Assembly (NCBI GenBank): GCA_046152925.1
Contig: JBJXFX010000149.1
Coordinates: 1 to 33,619 of the forward strand
Reading direction: 5' to 3'
DNA: 33,619 nucleotides
Origin: CAMAUF01 sp046152925
Lineage (GTDB): Bacteria > Chloroflexota > Dehalococcoidia > Tepidiformales > Tepidiformaceae
The translations under genes were made by a program, and so were the position numbers. Positions 1 through 8,005 of the stretch are shown here, in pieces. Every line of letters begins with the position of its first letter. Position 1 is the stretch's first letter. Under the pieces are notes generated by a model. The model was not told the DNA's origin. It saw only the letters and a program-made list of their open reading frames with translations, and did no database searches.

Positions 1-7
1 CTTGGGT

Positions 8-122
8 ACCGGCAGCGGCCTATTTTCCCACTGGGTTGCCCCGGTAGTATCGTGAGCGCTGAAGCGTTTCACTTCCGTGTTCGGGATGGGAACGGGTGGG
101 ACCACCTCGCTCTAGCCACCAG
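8..122 (-). rRNA. rrf: 5S ribosomal RNA
   Basis: Read on the minus strand this is a complete 5S rRNA of about 115 nt. It carries the conserved central blocks CCCATCCCGAACACGGAAGT and the GCGAGGTGGTCCCACC region. The 5' end CTGGTGGC pairs over 8 positions (with G-U pairs) with GCTGCCGG near the 3' end, closing helix I, and this fixes the ends to within a few bases. The gene is solitary on its upstream side: the next 70 bp hold a promoter, then a divergent protein gene, so no 23S gene precedes it. What follows its 3' end lies outside the window. Confidence 0.95.
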
Positions 123-130
123 TGAGACTG

Positions 131-159
131 AGTATGTGAGCGGCCTGGCCCCCTGTCAA
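131..159 (-). promoter_or_regulatory. Sigma-70-type promoter of the 5S rRNA gene
   Basis: On the minus strand there is a perfect -35 box TTGACA (154-159), a 17-nt spacer and a -10 box CATACT (131-136, four of six consensus bases). Transcription would start about 7 nt later, close to the predicted 5' end of the 5S RNA. This supports independent transcription of the 5S gene. Confidence 0.8.
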
Positions 160-194
160 ATCGAGGTGACCCAGCGGGCGCAAGGGGGTTCGCG

Positions 195-620
195 ATGATC
201 AGCAGCCTGAAAGCCCGCCTGGATCGCTCGTTCGCTCTGACCAATGACCTCTTCGCCCACCTCGACGAGGCGGCCCTCCTCCTGGACATTGCGGGCCTCC
301 CTTCGAACCGGATCGCGGCCCAAGTCTGGTGCATCGCCGGCGCACGCGAGAGTTACACCACGGCCATCGAGTCTGGGGCCTGGGCCGGGTTCTCGTGTTC
401 CCTGACGACGCCCCGAAGTAAGCAGCCCGTCTTGGCGGCCCTCTCCGCCACTCGCTCGCGCCTGGCGCAGGTGGACTTCGAGGTCCTTACGGCCGCCCAG
501 GTCGACCTTGCATTCGACCTCCTTGAGCACGAAGTACAGCATCACGGACAACTGATCCGGTTCATCTATGCCAACGGCCTCTCGTTCCCCTTGAGCTGGA
601 ACCAGCGTTACACGGTCTAA
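195..620 (+). CDS. DinB-like family protein
   Basis: This 141-residue protein is predicted to be a four-helix-bundle protein of the DinB/YfiT type. The clearest sign is the C-terminal segment EHEVQHHGQL (residues 111-120), followed by a GLSFPLSW stretch, which matches the metal-binding last helix of DinB-like proteins. Members bind a divalent metal through three histidines. The earlier histidine usually found in helix 2 is not obvious here (QVWCIAGARES around residue 45), so metal binding may be altered. Some relatives are thiol-dependent transferases, but most, like this one, have no assigned substrate. The gene is divergent from the 5S rRNA and convergent with the iron transporter gene. The start ATG has only a weak G-rich ribosome site in front of it. 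Confidence 0.7.
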   Translation: MISSLKARLDRSFALTNDLFAHLDEAALLLDIAGLPSNRIAAQVWCIAGARESYTTAIESGAWAGFSCSLTTPRSKQPVLAALSATRSRLAQVDFEVLTAAQVDLAFDLLEHEVQHHGQLIRFIYANGLSFPLSWNQRYTV

Positions 621-668
621 CGGCGTCCCGGGGGCAGCGCTGGCGCGCGTCGCAAGCTGGGTAGGTCG

Positions 669-1817
669 CTACTCCACCGAAGTCCCGAGCGCCTTGCCAA
701 CGCCGAACGTGATCGCCGCCGCCGCCATGCCCAGGCCTAGCATCCGGGCGCCCGAGTACCAGGCGTTCCGGCCAGTGGCGAGCGTGATCGAGGCGCCCGC
801 CGCGAAGAGTCCGAGGCCCGCAAGCCCCGCGCTCGCGACCATCGCCGAGGTGCCCCCTCCGAATGCCCACGGCGCCAGCGGCACAACTGCGCCGAGGATG
901 AAGAGGAGGAACGAGGTGCCCGCCGCCACCCACGGCGAACCCACCTCGCCCGCCGCAATCCCCAATTCCTCGCGCGCCAGCGTGTCCAACGCCCGCGCGG
1001 GGTCGCCCACAATGCGCGTGGCGGTCTCGCGTGCGACCTCGGGCGGAAGGCCCTTCGCCTGATAGATGAGGGTCAGTTCCTCGATCTCTTCCTCGGGCAT
1101 TTGGCTGAGTTCGGCTTCCTCGACGGCGAGTTGGCGTTCGAACGCCTCCGCGCTGGACCGGACGCTGATCCACTCACCCAACGCCATCGAGAAGGCGCCC
1201 GCGAGGAGGCCGCCAACGCCCGCGAGCAAAACCACGTCGCGGCCGGGCGCCGCCCCGGCGACGCCCGCGATAAGGCTGAAGTTCGAGACCAACCCGTCGT
1301 TGAACCCGAGGATGCCGGCCCGCAGCGCGTTCCCAGATGCGGCCCGGTGGCGGCCCTCGATCTGCGCGATGTACTCGCTCGCCGAACCGCCGCGCTTGCG
1401 GCCGATTTCGCGGAAGAGGCGCGCGTGGGAGCGCTCGTCGCCCGGGAGGCCCGCCGCCACGGCTTCGGGCTGGTGGTCGTACATGGTGCTCGCCGCCATC
1501 TCCATGCGGGTGACGATTGGCGTAACAGCGCCCGTCCCAAAGCGGCGGGCGGCCCAGCCCAGCACCTTCACGCGGCTCGATGGCTCGCGCGGAGGGGGTT
1601 CGACGCCGGCCTCGCGAAGCTTTCGCTCCCATAACGCGAGGTGACGGGCCTCGCTCTCGGCCATCTTTTCGAACACGTCGCGAAGCGTCGGCGTCCGCTC
1701 AGCGGCCGCCAACAGTCGGTACAGCGCCTCCCCATCGACCTCGTCCCGATAGTTCTGCAGCAGGCGCCGTATCTCGGACTTAGCCAACGGCCGCGGCGGT
1801 CGCTGTTTCGAAGACAT
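669..1817 (-). CDS. Ferritin-like/VIT1-CCC1 fusion, membrane iron (manganese) transporter
   Basis: This 382-residue protein has two parts. Residues 1 to about 140 form a rubrerythrin-like ferritin bundle, with DEVDGEALYRLL near residue 25 and the diiron ExxH-type motif SEARH near residue 55. The rest is a VIT1/CCC1 membrane domain that opens with the family signature GFNDGLVSNFSLIAG. It then shows the glycine-rich first membrane helix, the charged cytosolic insertion (ERQLAVEEAELSQMPEEEIEEL) and three further hydrophobic helices at the C-terminus. VIT1 proteins export Fe(II) or Mn(II) from the cytosol, and in known ferritin-VIT fusions the ferritin part senses or delivers iron. The gene is convergent with the DinB-like gene and divergent from the CAP protein gene. 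I am sure of the family; the metal is inferred. Confidence 0.9.
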   Translation of the reverse strand: MSSKQRPPRPLAKSEIRRLLQNYRDEVDGEALYRLLAAAERTPTLRDVFEKMAESEARHLALWERKLREAGVEPPPREPSSRVKVLGWAARRFGTGAVTPIVTRMEMAASTMYDHQPEAVAAGLPGDERSHARLFREIGRKRGGSASEYIAQIEGRHRAASGNALRAGILGFNDGLVSNFSLIAGVAGAAPGRDVVLLAGVGGLLAGAFSMALGEWISVRSSAEAFERQLAVEEAELSQMPEEEIEELTLIYQAKGLPPEVARETATRIVGDPARALDTLAREELGIAAGEVGSPWVAAGTSFLLFILGAVVPLAPWAFGGGTSAMVASAGLAGLGLFAAGASITLATGRNAWYSGARMLGLGMAAAAITFGVGKALGTSVE

Positions 1818-2016
1818 CCCCGTCAGTGTACGGCGCGGCCGTTGCCGGACGCCCTACGCCTCGCGGGTCGCCACCACAAGTGCGCAGCGCACACCGTCCG
1901 CAACTGTCCCCGGGTTGCCACCAGCCCTCGCCTCGGCGAAGGGTTGGCGCCGCCGAACTTCAAGGTGCAGGCGAGCCCAGGGCGCGGGTGGACCTGCAGA
2001 AGGGGCGACCATCGGC
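1818..2016. other. Divergent intergenic region, no gene recognised
   Basis: About 200 bp separate the start codons of the iron transporter (minus) and the CAP protein (plus). Promoters for both must lie here, but I see no convincing -35/-10 pair and no structured RNA. Confidence 0.4.
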
Positions 2017-2829
2017 ATGCGGCGCGTGTTCCTCGCAGCGGCGGCCGCCGCAGTCCTCGGCCTGATGATGGTGGCCGCCGGCCCGGAGGCTTCAGCTGCC
2101 GGTTCCTGCGAAGGCGGCCAGCCCGTCCTAGACGAGCAGGAGCAGGCGTTCCTGGTCCGGATCAACCAGTACCGTGCCCAGAACGGTCTCCCGCCGCTCG
2201 CGCTCGCGCCGTCCCTCAACCGCGCCGCCGCCTGGCTGGCGGCCGATATGGCCGACAAAGGCTACTTCGCCCACGGCGACTCCAACGGCCGCGATCCTTC
2301 AAAGCGCGCGAAGGACTGCGGGTTCCCCGGCGACGCTGCCGAGAACATCGCCGCCGGCACCTTCTGGTCCGGCGCGGACTCCGCCTTCGAAGCCTGGCGG
2401 AACTCGCCGGGCCACAACGCCAACATGCTCAACAGCACTTACGTCGCGATCGGCATCGGGCGCGCGTACAACGCAGGCTCGCCCTACGGCTGGTACTGGG
2501 TCACAGACTTCGGCATGGTCCAGGAAACGGCGCCCAAGCCCGCGCCGCCTCCGGCCCAGCTCTCCCCGACGCCGCCGCGAACGACCGAGGTCGTGGTCTA
2601 TGCCGGCGCCAACCTGGTTACCTGGATCGGGACAACGATGCCCGCAGGGTCGGGCCTGCAAGGTGCGGGCGGGATCACGGTCATCTACGCCTTCGACGCT
2701 GCCAGCGGCCGTTGGTCGCGGTTCGGGCCCGGGCTCCCGTCGTACGTCAACTCGATCCACGCCCTCGAACGCGGCCAGGCCTACTGGATGATCGCCTCGA
2801 AGGACTCCGTCATCCACATCCAGCCCTAA
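2017..2829 (+). CDS. Secreted CAP (SCP/PR-1) domain protein
   Basis: The protein is 270 residues long from the ATG that directly begins a signal peptide (MRRVFLAAAAAAVLGLMMV, cleavage likely after ASA near residue 28). In-frame upstream codons are arginine-rich and unlike a coding start. Residues about 45-170 form a CAP domain: INQYRAQNGLPPL, then ENIAAG, then the motif SPGHNANMLN holding the conserved His, and a closing GWYWVTDFG strand. After a proline-rich linker (about 175-190) comes a beta-rich domain of about 75 residues ending in YWMIASKDS, probably for binding a wall or surface partner. Bacterial CAP proteins are exported and mostly uncharacterised. The 3' end overlaps the oppositely oriented pmbA gene by 4 bp. 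Confidence 0.85.
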   Translation: MRRVFLAAAAAAVLGLMMVAAGPEASAAGSCEGGQPVLDEQEQAFLVRINQYRAQNGLPPLALAPSLNRAAAWLAADMADKGYFAHGDSNGRDPSKRAKDCGFPGDAAENIAAGTFWSGADSAFEAWRNSPGHNANMLNSTYVAIGIGRAYNAGSPYGWYWVTDFGMVQETAPKPAPPPAQLSPTPPRTTEVVVYAGANLVTWIGTTMPAGSGLQGAGGITVIYAFDAASGRWSRFGPGLPSYVNSIHALERGQAYWMIASKDSVIHIQP

Positions 2830-4190
2830 TCGCCCGAAACGGTCATCTCCGCGATGCGCACCGTCGGCACCGCCACCGACCCGAACCACGTGAGGTCGTC
2901 CCCGATCGCGTCGACCCCGGCAAGCATCTCCCCGAAGTGCGCCGAGATGTTCACTTCGGTGACAGGGAAGGCGATTTCGCCGCGCTCGATCCAGAACCCG
3001 GCCGCCCCACGCGAGTAGTCCCCAGTGGTCGGGTTGAAGCCGTTGCCCATGAGCCCGTTCACGTACAGGCCCCGGTCGATCCCGCGGATGATCGCGTCGA
3101 CCGGCCCACCGGGCCCTTCCCAGATGAGGTTCGAAGCGCCCGGCATCGGCAACGAGCTGACACCGCGGCTGGCGCTGCCGGTCGTCTTGGCCGCTGACCG
3201 GCGTGCGGAATAGCAATCGAACAGGAACGCCTGGAAGACGCCCTCGTGCATGAGTCCTGTCCGCCGCGAGGCAACACCCTCGCCGTCAAACGGCCGCGCA
3301 CCTGGCCGCCCGGCGAGATGCGGGTCGTCCACGATCGTGACCAGCGGCGACCCGATGCGCGTCCCTTCCTTCCCTTTGAGAAAGGTGGCGCCCCGGTATA
3401 GCGCTGACCCCGACGCGCAGCCAGCCACCGCACCCGCGAGCGACGCCGCCATCATGGGCTCGAAGACGACCGGGACGCGCGTGGTCGGCACTTTGCGCGC
3501 CCCGAGTTGTTCCACCGCCCGCCGCGCCGCAATCCGGCCGATCTCCTCCGGCGCCTGCATCCGGTGCAACGCCCGTTCCGAGGAGTACCAGTAGGCGTTG
3601 CGTTTCTTGCCGCCCTCGTCGTCGGCCATCACCTCGACCATGAGCGAGACCGAGGTCACCGGGTAGCCGCCCGAGAACCCCAGCGAGTTCGCAAGGGCGA
3701 GGTCGCCCGCCCGAGTCTCCATGCGGGCGCCGTCGCTATTCGTAATCCGCTTGTCCATGCCCAGCGCGGCCGACTCGCACGCCCGCGCCATCACGAGCTT
3801 CTCGTCGGTGGTGAGCGACGCGATCGCTTCGTCGTAGGTCTGCAACTCGGCGGCCGAACGGTCGCGGGCGAGGTCTCCCGCCTCCGGAAGGCCCGCATGC
3901 TCGTCCGGCGCCGAGATCGCCGCCAATTCGACCGCGTCCGCGGCCAACTGGCGCAAGGCGGCGTCGGAGAGGTCAGCTGTCGAGCACACGGCGGTCCGCC
4001 CGCCCGTGATCACGCGCAGGCCAACCGAGCGCGAGCCCGCCTCGAAGAGCCGCTCGATCTCCCCCATGCGGACCGTGACCTCGGACTCGACGAAGGCCGC
4101 GGCGAAAGCGTCGGCCTGGCCCGCACCGGCCTTCATCGCCAGTTCGACCGCGATCTGTGCCGCCTCCAGCGGCGTCCGTTCGTTAGCCAA
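2826..4190 (-). CDS. pmbA: PmbA/TldE-family metalloprotease subunit
   Basis: This 454-residue protein is the PmbA (TldE) partner of TldD. It has the family's N-terminal alpha/beta domain (AVELAMKAGAGQADAF, then GSRSVGLRVITGGRTA) and the C-terminal beta-helical part with LVTIVDDP, RRTGLMHEGVFQAFLFD and the NGFNPTTGDYSRGAAGFWIERGE-type ending. TldE lacks the zinc motif; the TldD-TldE heterodimer degrades unfolded peptides and matures some peptide natural products and toxins. The start is a TTG that overlaps the end of tldD by 8 bp, which suggests translational coupling. Its 3' end overlaps the convergent CAP gene. Confidence 0.92.
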   Translation of the reverse strand: MANERTPLEAAQIAVELAMKAGAGQADAFAAAFVESEVTVRMGEIERLFEAGSRSVGLRVITGGRTAVCSTADLSDAALRQLAADAVELAAISAPDEHAGLPEAGDLARDRSAAELQTYDEAIASLTTDEKLVMARACESAALGMDKRITNSDGARMETRAGDLALANSLGFSGGYPVTSVSLMVEVMADDEGGKKRNAYWYSSERALHRMQAPEEIGRIAARRAVEQLGARKVPTTRVPVVFEPMMAASLAGAVAGCASGSALYRGATFLKGKEGTRIGSPLVTIVDDPHLAGRPGARPFDGEGVASRRTGLMHEGVFQAFLFDCYSARRSAAKTTGSASRGVSSLPMPGASNLIWEGPGGPVDAIIRGIDRGLYVNGLMGNGFNPTTGDYSRGAAGFWIERGEIAFPVTEVNISAHFGEMLAGVDAIGDDLTWFGSVAVPTVRIAEMTVSGD

Positions 4191-5628
4191 CCTTGGTACC
4201 GCCGACCGTGATGCCGGAGACCAGGACCGTCGGCATCCCCACGCCGACCGGCACCGACTGTCCGTCTTTGCCGCACATCCAGCGCCCGTCCGAGAGCTTG
4301 AAGTCGTGCCCCGCCATCGTCACCTTGGTCATCACATCCGGGCCGTTGCCAATCAGGGTCGCGTTCTTCACAGGCGACGTGACCTTGCCGCCTTCGATCA
4401 GATAGGCCTCGGTGACGGAGAAGACGAAGTCCCCGTTCGAGATGTTCACCTGGCCACCGCTGTACGAGACGCAATACAGGCCTCGGTCGACGGAGCGGAT
4501 GATGTCCTCGGGAGCATCCTGGCCTGGGAGCATGAAGGTGTTCGTCATGCGCGGCATGATGTAGTGCTTGAACGATTGGCGCCGCGCGGAGCCACTCGGG
4601 GCGACGCCAAAGTGGCGGGCGCTCATCTGATCCTGCAGGTAACTCCGGAGCGTGCCGCCTTCAATGAGGACGTTGCGCCCGGTCGGGTTGCCCTCGTCAT
4701 CGACGTTGAGCGATCCGCGCGAGTCGCGGATCGTCCCGTCGTCGACCACCGTCACCAGCGGGCTCGCCACCTGGTCTCCGATGCGGCCCGAGTAATTGCT
4801 GGTGCCCTTGCGATTGAAGTCGGCCTCGAGGCCGTGGCCCACAGCCTCGTGCAGGAGCACGCCGCTATCCCCCGCCGCGAGCACCACCGGCAGGGTGCCC
4901 GCGGGCGCTTCGACGGCGTCGAGTTGCAGCACCGCCTGACGGGCGGCCTCAAGAGCGAGGGTCTCGGGCGTCGTCTGGAGGAAATAGCCGGTGCCGAGCC
5001 GGCCACCCCCGCCGGTACCCGCCGACTGACGCCGCCCATCCTTCTCGGCCAGCACCTGCACCCGGAACTGGATGAGCGGCTGAATATCGCCGACGTAACG
5101 CCCGTCGGAGCGCGCAATCAGCACATGCTTGAGTTCGTCGCTGACCGAGCAATCGACCCGGCTGACGGCCGAGTGGTAGCCCCGCGCGGCCCGGTCCGCG
5201 CGGACCAAGTAGTCGACCTTCTCGGCCGAAGGCGCCGCGATCATGGGCGCGTCGAAGGCGTACAGGTCGTGGGCGCTCATTCCCGGCGTGGCGTCCACCG
5301 GGAGCGGCGCGAGCTCGCCGGTGCCGACGCGGGCGGCGGTCTCGGCTGCCCTCCGCATCGCAGTCACATCGAGCGATTCGGTGTAGGCGTAGCCCACGGT
5401 GTCGCCCCGGACCACGCGGATGCCAACACCTTGCACGGAATGGCGCGCGGCCGACTTCACCTGCTGGTCCTCGAAGGCGATCGAGCTATTCGCCCGGTGT
5501 TCGAAGAACAACTCGGCGAAATCGCCCCCTTTGCTCAGCGCGGTGCCCAGGAGCGAGGACATGGTCGCCGGGTCCAGCGAATAGCGGTCGTTGAAGAAGC
5601 GGAGGGCTGCGGACGTGGTGTCGGACAA
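4183..5628 (-). CDS. tldD: TldD-family zinc metalloprotease
   Basis: This 481-residue protein is a TldD protease. It carries the zinc motif HEAVGH at residues 260-265 within VLLHEAVGHGLEADF, followed by LVTVVDDGTI and the conserved C-terminal block GGQVNISNGDFVFSVTEAYL. In the TldD-TldE complex this subunit holds the active site and cleaves unfolded peptides threaded into the heterodimer. In other bacteria it matures microcin B17 and CcdA-type substrates, so it is worth noting that peptide genes occur about 20 kb away in this window. The start chosen is a TTG at 5628, because the protein then begins just ahead of the family's N-terminal helix; a CTG a few codons upstream is also possible. It is the first gene of a tldD-pmbA pair. 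Confidence 0.93.
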   Translation of the reverse strand: MSDTTSAALRFFNDRYSLDPATMSSLLGTALSKGGDFAELFFEHRANSSIAFEDQQVKSAARHSVQGVGIRVVRGDTVGYAYTESLDVTAMRRAAETAARVGTGELAPLPVDATPGMSAHDLYAFDAPMIAAPSAEKVDYLVRADRAARGYHSAVSRVDCSVSDELKHVLIARSDGRYVGDIQPLIQFRVQVLAEKDGRRQSAGTGGGGRLGTGYFLQTTPETLALEAARQAVLQLDAVEAPAGTLPVVLAAGDSGVLLHEAVGHGLEADFNRKGTSNYSGRIGDQVASPLVTVVDDGTIRDSRGSLNVDDEGNPTGRNVLIEGGTLRSYLQDQMSARHFGVAPSGSARRQSFKHYIMPRMTNTFMLPGQDAPEDIIRSVDRGLYCVSYSGGQVNISNGDFVFSVTEAYLIEGGKVTSPVKNATLIGNGPDVMTKVTMAGHDFKLSDGRWMCGKDGQSVPVGVGMPTVLVSGITVGGTKVG

Positions 5629-5717
5629 GCGAAAGCCTCGCAGGTGGTTATGCTCCGATCGTAGCCGATTCTCCTGACTGCAGCGGGTCTCTCTCTCGTG
5701 GCCAGCACGAGCACGAC

Positions 5718-5737
5718 CGCAGGCGGTGGCGCCTGCG
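5718..5737. other. Perfect 8-bp stem-loop in a divergent region
   Basis: CGCAGGCG, a 4-nt loop GTGG and CGCCTGCG form a perfect hairpin between the tldD start and the exonuclease start. No T-run follows. It could be a regulator site or a leader hairpin of the exonuclease mRNA; its role is unknown. Confidence 0.4.
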
Positions 5738-5761
5738 AGGCGGGCGATTCACCATCTCTCC

Positions 5762-6394
5762 ATGGACCTCGCGGCATTCCTCCAGCCTGGGCTCCGGCGC
5801 CTCGAAGCCGACGGTCGGCTCACAAGCGACGTCCCCAGCGTCGAAGCCCTCGAAGGCGTGCTGCACCTCGTCGTCTTCGACCTCGAAATGAGCGGCTCGA
5901 ACGCGGCCGTCCACGAGATCCTCGACATCGGCGCGATTAAGGTCGCGATCGCGGAGGGATTCCCGGAACAGGCGTCCGTCTCGGCGAAGGTCCGCCCCAA
6001 GCGGATCGGCAACGCCGAGCCGGGCGCGCTCAAGGTCGTCGGCTATAGCTCGAAGCTCTGGAAAGACGCGCCCGAACTGCCGCGCTCGTTCGGCGAAATG
6101 GTGGGCCTGGCCAGCGGCGAAATCCTCGCTGGCTGGGGCATCAGCCAGGACATCGCCTTCCTCGTGGAGACCTGCAAGCAGCTCGGCATGCCGTGGCCGT
6201 TTGCCCCCGTCGCCCTCGACATCCAGCCCATCGCCCGGATTCTCCTGAAAAGCACCGGCCAAGTCGACCGCTTCAACCTCGGTCACGTCGCCGACCGCCT
6301 CGGGATCGGGCGCATGGGCGAGCACTCGGCCCTCGCGGACGCGTATGCGGCCTTCGATGTGCTCGTCAAGCTCGCCGAGCGGCCCCCCGCCTGA
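5762..6394 (+). CDS. DnaQ-like 3'-5' exonuclease (DEDDh family)
   Basis: The protein is 210 residues long when started at ATG 5762; an upstream in-frame start would add 12 unlikely residues. The three exonuclease motifs are visible: Exo I VFDLEMSG (D40, E42), Exo II GWGISQDIAFLVE (Asp in SQD), and Exo III EHSALADAYAAFDVL, with His and Asp five residues apart as in DEDDh enzymes. Such proteins remove nucleotides from DNA or RNA 3' ends with two metal ions. The domain stands alone, without polymerase or BRCT parts, so it may be a proofreading subunit or a separate nuclease. The gene is divergent from tldD, and its stop codon sits at the very start of a tandem intergenic repeat. Confidence 0.85.
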   Translation: MDLAAFLQPGLRRLEADGRLTSDVPSVEALEGVLHLVVFDLEMSGSNAAVHEILDIGAIKVAIAEGFPEQASVSAKVRPKRIGNAEPGALKVVGYSSKLWKDAPELPRSFGEMVGLASGEILAGWGISQDIAFLVETCKQLGMPWPFAPVALDIQPIARILLKSTGQVDRFNLGHVADRLGIGRMGEHSALADAYAAFDVLVKLAERPPA

Positions 6395-6646
6395 CTCAGA
6401 CCTCTCCTGGCCGGGGCTCATGGCAGCCCCTCGCCCCGCGCACGGGGAGAGGCCGGGTGAGGGGCCGTCCGCGCAAGCGATGTCAACCAACCCCTGATAC
6501 TCCGACACCTCAGCCTGACCCAGATGCCTCCTGGCCGGGGCTCATACCAGCCCCTCGCCCCGCGCACGGGGAGAGGCCGGGTGAGGGGGCCGCGCGCGCA
6601 AGCGATGTCAACCAACCCCTTGATACTCCGACACCTCAGCCTGACC
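6391..6646. repeat. Tandem duplication of a ~124-bp palindrome-containing intergenic repeat
   Basis: Two direct copies (about 6391-6514 and 6515-6640, the last bases repeating again to 6646) are nearly identical. Each contains the imperfect hairpin CCTCGCCCCG-CGCA-CGGGGAGAGG followed by GCCGGGTGAGGG, and a second conserved block GCGATGTCAACCAACCCC. The hairpin block resembles a REP-like intergenic palindrome common in GC-rich bacteria. The first copy begins at the stop codon of the exonuclease gene, and the second overlaps the 3' end of the small membrane protein gene, so both coding ends may have been made by the repeat. Confidence 0.85.
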
Positions 6647-6845
6647 GCGGCCGTCCGGAGCGTTCGGCGCTCAGCGACCGGCGCGTGACCCACTCCTGCG
6701 TCGTCCGGATCACGAAGAGCCCGCCCACGACCGCGAACCAGCCCCAAGCGAGGAAGATCCCGAACAACAGCGTCAAAAGGGCCGCCACAAGGCTCCCGTT
6801 CCGCCGCCGCCCCATCAGGTCCGTGCCGAGCGATGTCACTTCCAC
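6636..6845 (-). CDS. Small membrane protein of unknown function
   Basis: A 69-residue product with one or two closely spaced hydrophobic segments (about residues 17-47: VAALLTLLFGIFLAWGWFAV, then GGLFV) flanked by basic residues (GRRRN before; RTTQEWVTRR after). No family is recognised. The last residues read into the adjacent repeat, so the C-terminal tail (SAERSGRPRSG) may not be conserved. It lies 53 bp downstream of prmA on the same strand and could be co-transcribed with it. Confidence 0.5.
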   Translation of the reverse strand: MEVTSLGTDLMGRRRNGSLVAALLTLLFGIFLAWGWFAVVGGLFVIRTTQEWVTRRSLSAERSGRPRSG

Positions 6846-6898
6846 GTCGTCAGTATCGCACCGCCGTCAAGGACCTTCGGGACGGACCGGGCGTGCCG

Positions 6899-7789
6899 TT
6901 ATGTCCGGACGAAGACGAGCAGGCACCAGTCGTTCTCGAAGGTCGCCTGCACGCGCCCCAGGCCAGACTCCGCCAGTGCCTCGGCCACGCGCACCGCGTC
7001 CGTCGCGAGGATGCCGCTCAGGATGAGGGTGCCGCCCGGCGCAACGACCCGCCCGAAGAGGTCGCGCAGCCCGAGGTTCGCCGCCGTGCTGATGTTCGAG
7101 ACGACCAGGCCGTAGACGCCCGAGTGGTCGTCTTCGAGCCTGCCCGCGGCCACCGTCACCGCGCCGGCCACGCCGTTCGCCGCCAGGTTCTCGCGCGCAA
7201 CCTCGGCCGCGACAGGGTCGATATCGATCGCGAACACCGACGACGCTCCGAGCTTGACCGCGGCGATGGCCAGGATCCCGGAGCCCGTCCCCACATCCAG
7301 GACCGCCACGCCGGGCCTCACGTACTCCTCCAAGGCGGCGATGCAGAGCCGCGTCGTCTCGTGGTGGCCGGTGCCGAACGCCTGCCCGGGGTCCAGCGAG
7401 ATCGCGATCTGGCCCGGGAGCGGCTCGTGCTCGACCCACGTCGGGACCACCACGACCCGGCCGCCGGAGTCGACCACGCCGAAGAACTCACGCCAAGCGA
7501 CGGCCCAATCCTGCTCATAGAGCGGCTTCGCGACGAGTTCGACTGCCGGGAACGCCTCGTGCATCGTCACCCGCAGCCGTTCCGTCAGGATGGCCCCGAG
7601 TTCACTGCTGGGGACGTAGGCGCGGACCGTCACTGGCTCAGCTGCGCGGACGCGGAAGCCCATCTCCGGCCCGAGGAGGTCGACCGGCTCATCGACGCTG
7701 ACGCCGCCCGGCGCGACCTCGCGCATGATCTCGGCCACGGCCTCGACATCCTCGCGCCGCACGGTCGCGCCTATCTCAAACCACAGCAT
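6899..7789 (-). CDS. prmA: Ribosomal protein L11 methyltransferase
   Basis: This 296-residue protein matches PrmA in length and layout. An N-terminal ferredoxin-like domain (about 1-80) docks on L11. The linker carries DPGQAFGTGHHETT (133-146), the PrmA hallmark. The class I SAM-dependent methyltransferase core follows, with motif I VLDVGTGSGIL (163-173), acidic motif II FAIDIDP and the substrate-side motif VVSNIST, a variant of the usual NI/NP motif. PrmA methylates amino groups of L11. The start is an ATG preceded by a region with a 36-bp tandem repeat. Confidence in the family is high; the exact methylated residues are not inferred. Confidence 0.93.
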   Translation of the reverse strand: MLWFEIGATVRREDVEAVAEIMREVAPGGVSVDEPVDLLGPEMGFRVRAAEPVTVRAYVPSSELGAILTERLRVTMHEAFPAVELVAKPLYEQDWAVAWREFFGVVDSGGRVVVVPTWVEHEPLPGQIAISLDPGQAFGTGHHETTRLCIAALEEYVRPGVAVLDVGTGSGILAIAAVKLGASSVFAIDIDPVAAEVARENLAANGVAGAVTVAAGRLEDDHSGVYGLVVSNISTAANLGLRDLFGRVVAPGGTLILSGILATDAVRVAEALAESGLGRVQATFENDWCLLVFVRT

Positions 7790-8005
7790 TCGCCTCGATT
7801 GTCGTCGGGCTCACGTCGCCGGTCGAACCGGAGCGTTGGCAGGCCCATCAGCACCGGTCGCGGTACCGAGCGTCCGTGTCCCATCACCACCGCGAGCGGT
7901 AGCGAGCGTCCGTGCCCCCGCCAGCGACGCCCTGTCCGCCTATCAAAGCTGGGCGGGGCCGGAAGTCATGCTTAGTTTCCGGCCAGTCCGTGCCGCCAAA
8001 ATCCG
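7790..8005. other. Intergenic region upstream of prmA
   Basis: This 216-bp stretch has no recognisable gene. Its left half holds the 36-bp tandem repeat listed separately and should also hold the prmA promoter, for which I see no clear boxes. The right part contains GGCCGGAA and TTCCGGCC (separated by about 10 nt), which could form a hairpin on the minus strand downstream of the secreted FN3 protein gene and act as its terminator, though no T-run follows. Confidence 0.4.
7843..7914 (-). repeat. Two 36-bp imperfect tandem repeats upstream of prmA
   Basis: On the minus strand two consecutive 36-bp units (7914-7879 and 7878-7843) both begin CACGGACGCTCG and end TGATGGG with a few changes between; a degenerate third unit may follow. 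The unit length is divisible by three, but no gene with a start was recognised across it. Confidence 0.7.

Noticed and set aside
3507..5664. Long plus-strand frames opposite pmbA and tldD
   Set aside because: The minus-strand genes carry full family motifs including the zinc site; the plus frames are Arg/His-rich antisense shadows.
6391..6646. Two repeat copies as a CRISPR fragment
   Set aside because: The units are tandem, 124 bp long and without spacers.
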